From Chondrinema litorale (GTDB lineage: Bacteria > Bacteroidota > Bacteroidia > Cytophagales > Flammeovirgaceae), in the NCBI RefSeq assembly GCF_026250525.1, contig NZ_CP111043.1, forward strand, positions 1,663,421 to 1,727,420: DNA of 64,000 bases, read 5' to 3'. Positions 37,261-46,034 of the stretch are shown piece by piece. The notes below the pieces were generated by a model. That model was not told the origin of the DNA, searched no databases, and saw nothing but the letters and a program-made list of their open reading frames with translations. Each line of letters opens with the position of its first letter. The first letter of the stretch is position 1. The position numbers were made by a program, and so were the translations under genes.

Positions 37261-37566
37261 ATGAACACTTTATATATTCCTTACACAAAAGTTGAAAACA
37301 TTTTCTGGAATTTGAAATATAACATTCCAAAATCTGCAATCATGTTTGTGCTTATGAAACAACAGGAATATTACGAAAAAGCAGAAGAAAACGAAATAAA
37401 TGAAACTGCATTTCTAAGTGCTTTTCAATACATTTTTAAAGAGGTAGCACAATCATCTTTTCAGATAAGTAGCGAAAATATAAAGTGCATTCTAGAAACA
37501 GAAGAAAATATAATACTGCAACAGCAGTACTCGAGAAGCTTCCAGTGCTTACAGGCTTATTACTAG
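37261..37566 (+). CDS. Small protein of unknown function
   Basis: 101 residues, no signal peptide, helical, rich in Glu, Gln and Tyr. It contains no recognised motif. The reading frame begins at an ATG and is followed by a strong terminator at 37651, so it looks like a single-gene transcript. AT-rich sequence before it shows no clear promoter. Confidence 0.5.
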   Translation: MNTLYIPYTKVENIFWNLKYNIPKSAIMFVLMKQQEYYEKAEENEINETAFLSAFQYIFKEVAQSSFQISSENIKCILETEENIILQQQYSRSFQCLQAYY

Positions 37567-37650
37567 TATACTGAGTCGCTTTTTAATAAAAATATTCTCA
37601 TGCTGAGAGAACCTAAACAGTCGATGTAGCCCTACTGATTGTTATATTGT

Positions 37651-37684
37651 GGCACAGTTTTATAAACTGTGCTACTTTTTTTTA
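37651..37684 (+). terminator. Intrinsic terminator
   Basis: GCACAGTTT / AAACTGTGC with loop TAT, then a T run. It ends the 37261-37566 unit. Confidence 0.8.
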
Positions 37685-37713
37685 CAATAAAAACGATAAA
37701 AAGAATTTCTTTT

Positions 37714-37743
37714 TTTGTATAATGTTGATTTTCACTATCTTTG
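37714..37743 (+). promoter_or_regulatory. Bacteroidota-type promoter for rpmE2
   Basis: TTTG (37714-37717), 18 bases, TATCTTTG (37736-37743). Transcription should begin about 37750, 35 bases before the ATG. Confidence 0.8.
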
Positions 37744-37784
37744 CAATCCTAAAAAAAGAAAAGTCTTAAAATTTATATATAGTC

Positions 37785-38030
37785 ATGAAAAAAGGAATTC
37801 ACCCAGAATACAGAGAAGTAGTATTCCAAGATCTAAGTAGCGACTTTAAATTTCTTACTCGCTCTTCTATAGAGACTTCTGAGAACATCGAATGGGAAGA
37901 TGGAAATACTTATCCACTTGTTAAAGTTGAGATTAGCTCAGCTTCTCACCCATTCTACACTGGTAAAAATACATTTGTGAGCCGTGCAGGTAGAGTTGAG
38001 AAATTTAACCAGCGTTACAAGAAGAAATAA
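37785..38030 (+). CDS. rpmE2: 50S ribosomal protein L31, type B
   Basis: 81 residues. Starts [20 protein letters not shown] and ends [17 protein letters not shown], the normal L31 type B. It has no cysteine, so this is the zinc-free form (C- paralogue), which replaces the zinc-binding L31 in zinc limitation or is the only one in many Bacteroidota. It has its own promoter and terminator. Confidence 0.97.
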   Translation: MKKGIHPEYREVVFQDLSSDFKFLTRSSIETSENIEWEDGNTYPLVKVEISSASHPFYTGKNTFVSRAGRVEKFNQRYKKK

Positions 38031-38052
38031 TTACGATTCGCTAAGAAACGAC

Positions 38053-38079
38053 AAAGCCGCTTTAAAGCGGCTTTTTTTA
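38053..38079. terminator. Bidirectional terminator rpmE2 / response regulator
   Basis: AAAGCCGC / GCGGCTTT with TTTAAA loop and a T run on the plus strand. It overlaps the stop codon of the convergent response-regulator gene. Confidence 0.85.
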
Positions 38080-38730
38080 TTCTATTAGTCCGTAGTCTTG
38101 TGCTATATTTATTAATTCGACCACATTTTTAACCTGCATTTTTTTCATAATGTTAAATCTGTGGACTTGAACAGTTCTTATACTACTTTCAAGTTTGTTG
38201 CTAATATCTCTGCTACTCATACCCTGAGCAATTAATTGCAAAATCTCTTTTTCCTTTTTAGTTAGCTCAAAAAGCCCTTTTCTATTGGTTTTAGACTCTT
38301 GAACAGATTTGATATAATTAATTGCTAAAATATCTGAAACAGCACTTGTAAAGTACTTTTCGCCACTGTTTACTTTCTTTATTGCAGTAATAAACTCTTC
38401 TTCGTTAGCATCCTTTAAAACATACCCTGTGGCACCATATTCTATTGCCTGAAGCACATATTCTTCTGCATCATTCATGGTAAGCATAAGTGCTTTTGTT
38501 TTAGGAGAATATTTTTTCAGGTATTTAACGGCTTCAATACCGTTCATCTTTGGCATTCTAATATCGAGAATTAGCACATCTGGTTTTAACATTTTAGTTT
38601 TTTCAAGTGCTTCTTCTCCATCTGCGGCTTCTCCTATTACCTCTATTCCATCTTCGTTTTCGAGTAAAGACTTAATCCCATTACGAACAAGTAAATGATC
38701 ATCGGCAAGAATTACCTTAATAGCATCCAT
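38077..38730 (-). CDS. NarL/LuxR family response regulator
   Basis: 217 residues: receiver domain (about 4-120; Asp10, Asp11 and the phospho-acceptor Asp56 in VLILDIRMP, Lys at about 104) and a C-terminal LuxR-type helix-turn-helix (about 150-212, with LTKKEKEILQLIAQGMSSRD). It lies six bases after the histidine kinase gene, so the two are a cognate pair. Target genes are not indicated. Confidence 0.93.
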   Translation of the reverse strand: MDAIKVILADDHLLVRNGIKSLLENEDGIEVIGEAADGEEALEKTKMLKPDVLILDIRMPKMNGIEAVKYLKKYSPKTKALMLTMNDAEEYVLQAIEYGATGYVLKDANEEEFITAIKKVNSGEKYFTSAVSDILAINYIKSVQESKTNRKGLFELTKKEKEILQLIAQGMSSRDISNKLESSIRTVQVHRFNIMKKMQVKNVVELINIAQDYGLIE

Positions 38731-38736
38731 AATAAA

Positions 38737-40587
38737 TCATACGCTTAACATATTTTTAAAAGGCAGAGTTATTCGTACAGCTGTTCCTTTGCCAGGCTTT
38801 GAAGTCATATTAAAATTGCCTCCAAAAAAGCTTATACGTTCTTTCATATTTAGAATTCCGGAAGTTCCTGCGTATTTTCTACCACCTCTTAAAAACTTTT
38901 TTTCTTCAAAGCCTTCCCCATCGTCTTCTACTATTACTTCAAGCAGGTCTTCACTATGTTCAATAGAAACCGAGATATATTTAGGGTTTGCATGCTTTAC
39001 AGCATTATTAATTGCCTCCTGACTTATTCTGTATAGATTTACTTCCAGATTTCGATCTATTCTGCCAGTAAAGTCAGTTTTATTATGGAATTCTACATTA
39101 ACTCCTGTATGTCTTTTTACCTCTAAAGCCAATGTTTTTAATGCAGAAGCTATTCCATAATCTTCTAGGTTTCCGGGTGCTAAATTAAAAGATAATCGCC
39201 TAGTTTCCCGTATAATATCAGGAATTTGTTCTTTTACTATATCAAGTTTCGTCTGTGCTTTGTCGAGATATAGAAGATTGATGGATTGAATATTGAATTT
39301 TAGTGCGGTTAATAATTGTCCTAAGCCATCGTGGATATCTCTAGAAACTCTTTTTCGCTCTTTTTCTAAAGCATCTATAATTCTGATAGAGTTTTCTCTT
39401 TGTTCAGCGGCTTTTCGCAAATATTTTTCTCTATTAAGCTGATAAACTTTTTGCTCAGCCCATTTTCTGTTTGTAATATCACTGCATATAATTAATAAAT
39501 CGTGTAATTCATTAACCTCATTAAATACAGGAACAATTCTAGCATCGAGCCAAAGTGTAGAGTTATTATAGGTTCTCACTTTTAACTCACTCCGCCAAAC
39601 ACTTCTTTCTGCGTTATTTGCTGCCAGTTCGTTTATCCAATCTTTTAGATTAATAAGGTTAAAGAGATTATATGTAAATTTTTTACTGGGATCAAATTGC
39701 AGGCTGTCTAGAAAATTTTCACTTATATAATATATCTCCCCATTTTTAAAAGCTCGGGCAAAAAGTGTTGCTTCTTCTAAAGCGAAATGAATATTTCTTA
39801 AATCTTTATTAGACTCTTCTAAAGACTTTTGTAAACGCTCAGATTTTTGTACAGTTCGCTTCAACAACCATTCTGAATGCAGCAGTGTACGCAAATGCCC
39901 CCTTACATATAAAGCTACTGGTCTAAATATAAAAAACACTTCTAGCACCAGTATAATTAAAGATATTATTGCCAGAATTGATTGTATATTTTTTGCCCTT
40001 TCTACCTTCCTTTTTGCCAGAATTTCATAAAGCTTTACTATTTCATCCATGTCGTTTAGAAATGACTTTTCTAGCTCCATTACTTTTTTAATGGCTGGGG
40101 TAATCTCGGCTACGGGAATATCCATATCTTCTTCCAGCTTAACAATTACCTCTAGTGCACTAGCCGAAATTGCTAACTGAATTACAGTTAACCTCTCAAA
40201 TTTTTCATCAAGACTTACAGTGTTATTTTGAGGCAGATGAAGGGCTGAGTCTCCATACATTAAGGCATAATGCGTTTTTGTCCAAATCTCTAATGAGTTT
40301 TTAAGATCAGTTAAAGCATCTCTTCTATCTGAGCCTTTTTCTGAAAGACTAATGATTAATAAATCTTTTGCTATTTGTTGTGAATAAGCTCTTTGTCTGC
40401 CCGCAAGATTTACTACCCTTGAATCGTATAACTGTCTGTTTAATTGAAACTGCAGATAACGTTCACTCACTATAACAACCAAAGCGATAGCCGCAACAGC
40501 AAGACTATAAAGTAAAAGTAATCTTTTAAAAGCCTGCTTGTCAATACGTTGCTTCTTCTGCTGATCATTAACAGGTTTTAATTGCAT
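38737..40587 (-). CDS. NarX-like sensor histidine kinase
   Basis: 616 residues. TM1 (about 22-43), a periplasmic part with a P-box-like block RVVNLAGRQRAYSQQIAKDL (57-76), TM2 (about 200-222), a coiled coil, a PAS domain (about 270-375), and a HisKA_3 kinase with His419 in VSRDIHDGLGQLLTALKF, followed by an HATPase domain with NAVKHANPKY and GDG/GFG boxes. The P-box region resembles NarX/PilJ type sensors, which in NarX bind nitrate; ligand here is inference. A TAACTTTG box lies at 40635-40642 on the minus strand, 48 bases before the ATG. Confidence 0.9.
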   Translation of the reverse strand: MQLKPVNDQQKKQRIDKQAFKRLLLLYSLAVAAIALVVIVSERYLQFQLNRQLYDSRVVNLAGRQRAYSQQIAKDLLIISLSEKGSDRRDALTDLKNSLEIWTKTHYALMYGDSALHLPQNNTVSLDEKFERLTVIQLAISASALEVIVKLEEDMDIPVAEITPAIKKVMELEKSFLNDMDEIVKLYEILAKRKVERAKNIQSILAIISLIILVLEVFFIFRPVALYVRGHLRTLLHSEWLLKRTVQKSERLQKSLEESNKDLRNIHFALEEATLFARAFKNGEIYYISENFLDSLQFDPSKKFTYNLFNLINLKDWINELAANNAERSVWRSELKVRTYNNSTLWLDARIVPVFNEVNELHDLLIICSDITNRKWAEQKVYQLNREKYLRKAAEQRENSIRIIDALEKERKRVSRDIHDGLGQLLTALKFNIQSINLLYLDKAQTKLDIVKEQIPDIIRETRRLSFNLAPGNLEDYGIASALKTLALEVKRHTGVNVEFHNKTDFTGRIDRNLEVNLYRISQEAINNAVKHANPKYISVSIEHSEDLLEVIVEDDGEGFEEKKFLRGGRKYAGTSGILNMKERISFFGGNFNMTSKPGKGTAVRITLPFKNMLSV

Positions 40588-40783
40588 ATTTTTTCACTCA
40601 AAAAAAGAGGTAGCTAACCTCTTAGTAAAACTGCCAAAGTTAGCTGGCAGGTTAGAAATTTGTTTTAAGTCAAATATTCAAATTACAAAAAATAGCTGAA
40701 TCTTAATAGCTATTTCTGTAAAATAAATAAAAATACCATTTTTCTTGTACCCATCATTTTTGAGCTCATTTTACTTTTTCAGA

Positions 40784-40816
40784 AAAAAAAGCTCTTTGAA
40801 GCCAAAGAACTTTTTT
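40784..40816 (-). terminator. Intrinsic terminator after the DUF4468-like gene
   Basis: On the minus strand AAAAAG..CTTTG / CAAAG..CTTTTTT with an internal mismatch, followed by T residues. It separates the gene at 40873 from the kinase. Confidence 0.6.
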
Positions 40817-40872
40817 ACAAACCCCAAATGATAAATAGAGTAGGATAGAAAATCTAACCTTAATTTATATTC

Positions 40873-41493
40873 TTACCAGTCAGAACTAATTGGAGCGCTT
40901 TTCTTTTCTGTGGTATCTGCCACCAGAAGAGATTTACTCATAAAATCTTCTAACATAGTTATGTTTCTTTGTAATGCTTCTTCTAATTGTAAGCAATCAC
41001 TTTCTTTAAGCAATTCCTCTTTAAGTGTAATCATGTTTAAGGCAACAGATTTACCCGAAGCCGGAACATATTTTCCATACCTGTTTAATTCGTATGGATG
41101 AAACACAAAATTATTAATATAATAGCGATATTTATTATCTTTTAATTCTACAACAAGCTTATAGCTAACAGCGCCTTTAGCATGTTTTAATAACCTACCC
41201 GGATAGATCACATACTCTTGTTTGCTCTCAAATACCTTCTCCTCTTCGTTAAAAGTTAAATAGCTATATTTTTTTGAAATCAGTTTTTCTAATTTTTTGT
41301 CTTTAATGTCGTACCAGGCTTTAAAAAACTCTTTCGCCTTTTTGGTAAGTTCTTCTGTGTTATTATCAGGTGTTTCTACTACTTCATAATAAAGTATATT
41401 TCCGGTATCGTCAAAAGGAAAAATATTTTCCTGACCAATAGAAGTAGTATTAAAGTATAATAAGTTGCTTAATAAGAAAAGGAATCGAAACAT
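40873..41493 (-). CDS. Secreted protein, DUF4468-like TBP fold
   Basis: 206 residues with a signal peptide (about 1-20). The stretch TGNILYYEVVETPDNNTEEL followed by KAKEFFKAWYDIK and KYRYYINNFVFHP resembles the DUF4468 domain, a TBP-like fold found in secreted Bacteroidota proteins. Function is unknown. It is a single gene on the minus strand, bounded by terminators at both ends. Confidence 0.6.
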   Translation of the reverse strand: MFRFLFLLSNLLYFNTTSIGQENIFPFDDTGNILYYEVVETPDNNTEELTKKAKEFFKAWYDIKDKKLEKLISKKYSYLTFNEEEKVFESKQEYVIYPGRLLKHAKGAVSYKLVVELKDNKYRYYINNFVFHPYELNRYGKYVPASGKSVALNMITLKEELLKESDCLQLEEALQRNITMLEDFMSKSLLVADTTEKKSAPISSDW

Positions 41494-41557
41494 GACACTT
41501 ACAATCGTTGCAAAGATTTAAAATCTTTGATGGTTAATAATGAGTATAAGATAATGT

Positions 41558-41587
41558 GTAAAAAGGCTCCCTTATAGAGAGCCTTTC
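41558..41587 (-). terminator. Terminator after porin-like gene
   Basis: Minus strand AAAGGCTC / GAGCCTTT stem then TTTTTAC. It lies 23 bases after the porin stop. Confidence 0.75.
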
Positions 41588-41609
41588 AATTTTATATAAA
41601 ACACTAAGA

Positions 41610-42647
41610 TCAGAATCCGAATACAGCAGCTACTAGAAACTGAACAGCAGTTTTTGTAGGAGCATCGTCTGCATCTAAGAATACTTCTTGATCTGCAGAA
41701 TCAAAACGAAGCTCTGGGATTAATTTAAGAGGACCAGAACCAATGTTACCAGAAATAGTGAAAGCAGTTACTTTAGCTTTACCTTCAGAAAGTATTCCAA
41801 GGTTGTCGTCTGTGAAAGTCTCACCTCTTAAACCTAAAGAGAAAGCATCTGTAAATGCATATTGAGCATATAAAGCTGCACCAGTGAAAGATCCACCATC
41901 TATATCACCACCTTCTGATTCGAAATCTGGTGCAGAATAAGTTGCCGCATTTAAGCCTAACATAAATGCATCTGTAATTTGGTAAGTAGTAGTAATGTCG
42001 AACTCAGTACCTGACTCAGGACCAGTGATCATGTTAATGTAAGCATCCCAACCATCTACTGGAGATAAATATAACTGAGCACCGAAGTCAGCCACATCGT
42101 TTTCGTCAGAGTAAACATTCCAGTCGTTAAATAAACCAACCATTAATGCTACTTTGTCAGAAAATGCATAGTCAAATTTTAAACCTGCATTTTGGAAAGG
42201 ACCATTTGTGAATAGATAAGAAGTAGAGTAGTTGAAGTTTCCAACTGGTGAGATTACTTCGTAACCTACGAATGTACCCATATAACCACCAGTTACACTT
42301 AATTTATCTGTAAGTGCATAAGAAACATATAGGTTTTGGATGTTAAATGATGGGTCGAATGCACCTGAGTTACCACCTGGTAAAGAACCAGCAGAACGCG
42401 GACCAAATGATAAATCTGCTACGAATGAAGCTTTACCTGTTTCTCCTGAAAAAATAAGATTTGCCATACCAATAGAAAATGAGTTTTGGTCTTCGCCAAA
42501 GCTTGTTCCTATATTTTCGTGGTCAGAAAAATCATATTTATAGTAAGTATCAACAGAACCTGAAATTGTAACAGGAGCAGGCTCATCCTGTGCATAACTT
42601 AATTGAAATAATACAATACCAACAGTCAGTAAAAATAACCTTTTCAT
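41610..42647 (-). CDS. Porin-like outer-membrane beta-barrel protein
   Basis: 345 residues, signal peptide (about 1-19, ending LSYAQ), then alternating beta strands with short loops and a terminal Phe (AAVFGF), as in outer-membrane barrels. It matches the putative beta-barrel porin-2 (OmpL-like) family, which starts with VTISGSVDTYYKYDFSDH. Its position downstream of amt in the same orientation suggests that it is the outer-membrane channel for ammonium uptake; that is inference from context, and I recall the same pairing in other Cytophagales. Confidence 0.75.
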   Translation of the reverse strand: MKRLFLLTVGIVLFQLSYAQDEPAPVTISGSVDTYYKYDFSDHENIGTSFGEDQNSFSIGMANLIFSGETGKASFVADLSFGPRSAGSLPGGNSGAFDPSFNIQNLYVSYALTDKLSVTGGYMGTFVGYEVISPVGNFNYSTSYLFTNGPFQNAGLKFDYAFSDKVALMVGLFNDWNVYSDENDVADFGAQLYLSPVDGWDAYINMITGPESGTEFDITTTYQITDAFMLGLNAATYSAPDFESEGGDIDGGSFTGAALYAQYAFTDAFSLGLRGETFTDDNLGILSEGKAKVTAFTISGNIGSGPLKLIPELRFDSADQEVFLDADDAPTKTAVQFLVAAVFGF

Positions 42648-42683
42648 AGATTTTATTCCTTTTATTAATTGATTAAATATTGG

Positions 42684-42731
42684 CTAGTTAGTTTGATTTG
42701 GACATTCCCGGATATGAAAAACACATCGCAT
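42684..42731 (-). CDS. Possible 15-codon leader peptide before porin gene
   Basis: ATG at 42731, 15 codons (MRCVFHIRECPNQTN) and TAG. It has a full Shine-Dalgarno AGGAGG (42746-42741) nine bases before the ATG, rare in this phylum, and ends 36 bases before the porin start. It could be a leader or chance. No family similarity is seen. Confidence 0.25.
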   Translation of the reverse strand: MRCVFHIRECPNQTN

Positions 42732-43258
42732 AGGTTTATATCCTCCTGTGTGAAATCATAAAAAGCGTTATCGAAATTTTGATTAAATTAAATGATATTA
42801 TTTCTAAGGGGTATTACTTATCAAACTCAAATCTTTCCTGCGTTAAACACCATCTTCTATTATAATTTGTGGTTAATTGATTTATAGGATGTTTGAAAAT
42901 AAAGTCAAAAAATACCACTAACAGATTTATTCTGCTTTCTTTAATATCACTAAGTCGTGTGTAGTATATAATTTTCAGTAAATAGCTTACAAAATTCACA
43001 CACCTGCAAAAAGACTTAATTTAATAGTTAAAACATTAAACATAACAGAGTTACTATCCATAATAACCCTTAAAAAATACTAGTTCCTTTTCTGTTTTAA
43101 CAGCAAATCTGCATTTACCAGATGTGTGTATTTTAATGCCACTTAATAAGGTTTGAAGTACCTGATGCACGTTGTGTACTTTATTATCTGTGTAGCATAT
43201 TAAGGAACAAGAGATAAATTTTATCTCCCGTTCCAGTGATTACCACACAGGTATCAGA
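42732..43258. other. Intergenic region between amt and porin
   Basis: 527 AT-rich bases. It contains a stem-loop (43204-43233: GGAAC, AA, GAGATAAA / TTTATCTC, CC, GTTCC), probably a transcription stop or processing site just after amt. An open frame at 42814-42999 has no support. Otherwise nothing is seen. Confidence 0.5.
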
Positions 43259-44620
43259 TCATTCGTCGAATATAATAGTATATCCTCTTATGCCGTGTTC
43301 GTGGCTATCAAGACCAGCTTTTTCGTGCTCAGGAGATACCCTTAAGCCCATAATCTTGTCTATCACGAAGAATATCAAGAATGCAGATCCGAAAGCAGCA
43401 ACTCCACAGATAAGCACTGAGATTAATTGAGTTAAGAATTGATCGAAGCTAGCCATTGCACCAAACATACCTACAGCTAATGTACCGAAGATACCGCAAG
43501 TTAAGTGTACAGAAACAGCTCCAACGCAATCGTCAAGTTTTAATTTATCTAAAGTTACAGCTGATAACACTACCAAGCCACCACTTATAAGACCAATAAT
43601 TATTGCATCGATAAAGCCCATTTGGTCTGCACCAGCAGTAATACCTACTAAACCAGCAAGAATACCATTTAAAGCCATACCAAGGTCTAATCTTTTGAAT
43701 GCGATTACACCAGCAATTGTACCACCAACTGCACCAGCAGCAGCAGCTAAAGAGGTTGTTACAAGAACAAGAGAAACAGCAGCAGGATCAGCAGAAAGTA
43801 CAGAACCACCGTTAAATCCGAACCAGCCTAACCATAATAAGAAAACACCAATTACAGCTAAAGGCACACTAGAACCAGGGAAATCGTTAGTTTTACCATC
43901 CACATATTTTCCAATACGAGGACCTAATACGATGATACCAGCAAGTGCTCCCCAGCCACCAACAGAGTGTACTAAAGTAGAACCTGCAAAGTCATAGAAT
44001 CCCATTTCGTCTAGGGCTCCACCACCCCATTTCCAACTTCCTACGATTGGATAAACCAAACCAACAAAGAATACTGTAAAGATAAAATATCCAGAAATTT
44101 TAATTCTTTCTGCTACAGCACCAGAAACAATAGTTGCCGCAGTTGCTGCAAACATACCTTGGAACAAGAAATCTGTCCAGTAAGTATAACCTGTATTATA
44201 AGAAAGATCTAAGCTGCCATCTACAATTGGAGCAGGAAGACCAAAACCAGCAAAACCTAACCATCCTGGAGCTTCAAAACCAGGGTACATTAAGTTAAAG
44301 CCAAAAAAAGCATAGGTAATAAGCCCTATTGCTGGCGTAAGCGTATTTTTAAATAATATGTTAACGGTATTTTTTGCTTGAGTAAAGCCTGCTTCAACAC
44401 CTGCGAATCCCAAGTGCATAATAAATACCAAAGCAGTAGAAATCATCATCCAGATGTTATTGGCTGTAAGAGAAAGTGCAGATAGTTGATTAGCCATATC
44501 AACAGCACTAGCATCAGCAGTATCAGAGACATCGGCCACCGTTTTTGTGGCTTCAGCCAACATAAGTGTATCGGCTACACTTACTGCATTAAGTAACATT
44601 CCAGTAAAAAGGTTTTCCAT
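43259..44620 (-). CDS. amt: Ammonium transporter
   Basis: 453-residue Amt-family channel; N-terminal signal-like segment followed by eleven helices. The signature FAGSTLVHSVGGWGALAG carries the first pore His and VGAVSVHLTCGIFGTLAVG the second; the phenylalanine gate is in DFLFQGMFAATAAT. A full C-terminal cytoplasmic tail ends EHGIRGYTIIFDE, where PII proteins bind. No glnK gene is next to it. It has a 160-base leader with a palindrome near the start site. Confidence 0.95.
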   Translation of the reverse strand: MENLFTGMLLNAVSVADTLMLAEATKTVADVSDTADASAVDMANQLSALSLTANNIWMMISTALVFIMHLGFAGVEAGFTQAKNTVNILFKNTLTPAIGLITYAFFGFNLMYPGFEAPGWLGFAGFGLPAPIVDGSLDLSYNTGYTYWTDFLFQGMFAATAATIVSGAVAERIKISGYFIFTVFFVGLVYPIVGSWKWGGGALDEMGFYDFAGSTLVHSVGGWGALAGIIVLGPRIGKYVDGKTNDFPGSSVPLAVIGVFLLWLGWFGFNGGSVLSADPAAVSLVLVTTSLAAAAGAVGGTIAGVIAFKRLDLGMALNGILAGLVGITAGADQMGFIDAIIIGLISGGLVVLSAVTLDKLKLDDCVGAVSVHLTCGIFGTLAVGMFGAMASFDQFLTQLISVLICGVAAFGSAFLIFFVIDKIMGLRVSPEHEKAGLDSHEHGIRGYTIIFDE

Positions 44621-44657
44621 AATAGTTTAGATTACAAAAAGGGTAATACAAAAGCAC

Positions 44658-44676
44658 TCCTTCTATTTGAGAAGGA
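44658..44676 (-). promoter_or_regulatory. Hairpin in amt 5' leader
   Basis: TCCTTCT / AGAAGGA with loop ATTTG, 38 bases before the amt ATG. It might mask or expose the start region; no known riboswitch shape is recognised. Confidence 0.35.
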
Positions 44677-44766
44677 TATAAGTTGACGTAAATGAAAAGA
44701 CACTTATTAGTTAAGTCGGGAATGTGTTGTTAAGGTGTTATTAGTAGTATATTGGTATAAATAAAT

Positions 44767-44780
44767 AAGTATTAATACTT
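44767..44780. promoter_or_regulatory. Palindrome at predicted amt start site
   Basis: AAGTATTAATACTT, a perfect 14-base palindrome placed just downstream of the predicted +1, a usual place for a repressor. Confidence 0.35.
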
Positions 44781-44789
44781 AGGTAACAA

Positions 44790-44819
44790 CAAATATACAT
44801 TAAAAATTAATTTTTGAAA
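44790..44819 (-). promoter_or_regulatory. Promoter of amt
   Basis: Minus strand TTTC (44819-44816), 18 bases, TATATTTG (44797-44790). The -33 element deviates in one base. The leader to the amt ATG would be about 160 bases. Confidence 0.55.
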
Positions 44820-45054
44820 TAGTAGTTGTAATTTTTTTATAACAAATATTAATAAAACCACTAATAAAACCCTTATTTCATTGCCAAATAATTAGCAAAA
44901 CAGCATTTTAACCTAAAACATATCTAAAGGAAATACTTATATAAATTTAATTTTCAGGTTAAATCACAATTATTTGTATTGTAAATGTGCTATTAAATAT
45001 TTGTGCAGTTTATATTAGCAAATATTCATTTCTTTAAATATTTACTAATCAATA

Positions 45055-45816
45055 ATGCATATAAAAACATTAAAGACAATTTGCATCATTTCGCTGTTAG
45101 GATTATTTAATCAACAGTTATTTGCACAATCAAAAAAAGAACTTAAAGCACAACTGGCTAGCACACAAGATTCTCTCAAAGTATTACAAGATAGTCTCTC
45201 TCGAGAAGCTACCGATTTTAATATTGCAATGCATCAGATTAGTTATGCATTAGCAATGAATATTGCTATGAATATTAAACAACAAGGCTTTCTTGATTCT
45301 TTGCACGTACCGTCTTTCCAACAAGCTTTTTTAGATGTTAGACACGATCAAGCTAAAATGGATCCTATGGAAGCGGGTGCTCTTATAAAGACTTTTATTA
45401 ATGAAGTAAATACAAAAAGAACTGCTGCTTTACGTGCTGATGGTGAAGAGTTTTTAGCTGAAAATAAAAAGAAAGAAAATGTAGTAACACTAGAAAGTGG
45501 ACTACAATACGAAGTATTAACAGAAGGAACTGGTGAAAAACCTGCAACAGACGACAGAGTAAAAGTACATTATAAAGGTATGCTTACAGATGGAACTGTA
45601 TTCGACAGCTCTTATGATAGAGGAGAGCCAATTGTATTATCGGTACAAGGCGTAATTGCAGGATGGACAGAGGCTTTACAATTGATGCCTACTGGCTCTA
45701 AATGGAAATTATTTATTCCTTATGACTTAGCTTATGGAGATAGAGGTGCCGGAAGCGACATACCACCTTATGCTACTCTTATTTTTGATGTTGAACTACT
45801 TGAGATCGTAGAATAA
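45055..45816 (+). CDS. FKBP-type peptidyl-prolyl isomerase, secreted
   Basis: 253 residues: signal peptide (about 1-25, LFAQ cleavage), a helical N-terminal dimerisation domain (about 28-140) and an FKBP domain (about 160-253). The catalytic domain shows VKVHYKGMLTDGTVFDSSYD and AYGDRGAGSDIPPYATLIFDV. It resembles periplasmic FkpA/Mip-type folding factors. Single gene with its own terminator; it aids folding of envelope proteins. Confidence 0.92.
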   Translation: MHIKTLKTICIISLLGLFNQQLFAQSKKELKAQLASTQDSLKVLQDSLSREATDFNIAMHQISYALAMNIAMNIKQQGFLDSLHVPSFQQAFLDVRHDQAKMDPMEAGALIKTFINEVNTKRTAALRADGEEFLAENKKKENVVTLESGLQYEVLTEGTGEKPATDDRVKVHYKGMLTDGTVFDSSYDRGEPIVLSVQGVIAGWTEALQLMPTGSKWKLFIPYDLAYGDRGAGSDIPPYATLIFDVELLEIVE

Positions 45817-45837
45817 ATAACAACATCCAACTTATAT

Positions 45838-45878
45838 AAAAAAGCAGTTAGTCTATATTAGGCTAACTGCTTTTTTAT
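45838..45878 (+). terminator. Intrinsic terminator after FKBP gene
   Basis: AAAAAGCAGTTAG / CTAACTGCTTTTT (13 bases) with loop, followed by T residues. Confidence 0.9.
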
Positions 45879-46034
45879 TGATAATAGAAAGTACTTATAA
45901 ATTTCGATATGTAAAAGTCTCTATTCGTCTATTCTTATTTGGAAAATGGCTGTTATTTAATATTTTGACATAAAAAAGTTAAGCCTTTTTCTAATAACTA
46001 CTACTTAGTTAGCAACTGAAACTATTCTATAAAT

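Noticed and set aside
42741..42757. Similarity of TTTCACACAGGAGG to a lac-type ribosome-binding site
   Set aside because: Short coincidental match with no coding context typical of lac genes; not a sign of vector sequence.
42814..42999. 61-codon minus-strand ORF between amt and porin
   Set aside because: AT-rich, no ribosome-binding site or recognisable protein; likely chance.
43695..43997. 100-codon ORF antisense to amt
   Set aside because: Antisense shadow of the amt coding frame with low-complexity Pro/Ala composition.
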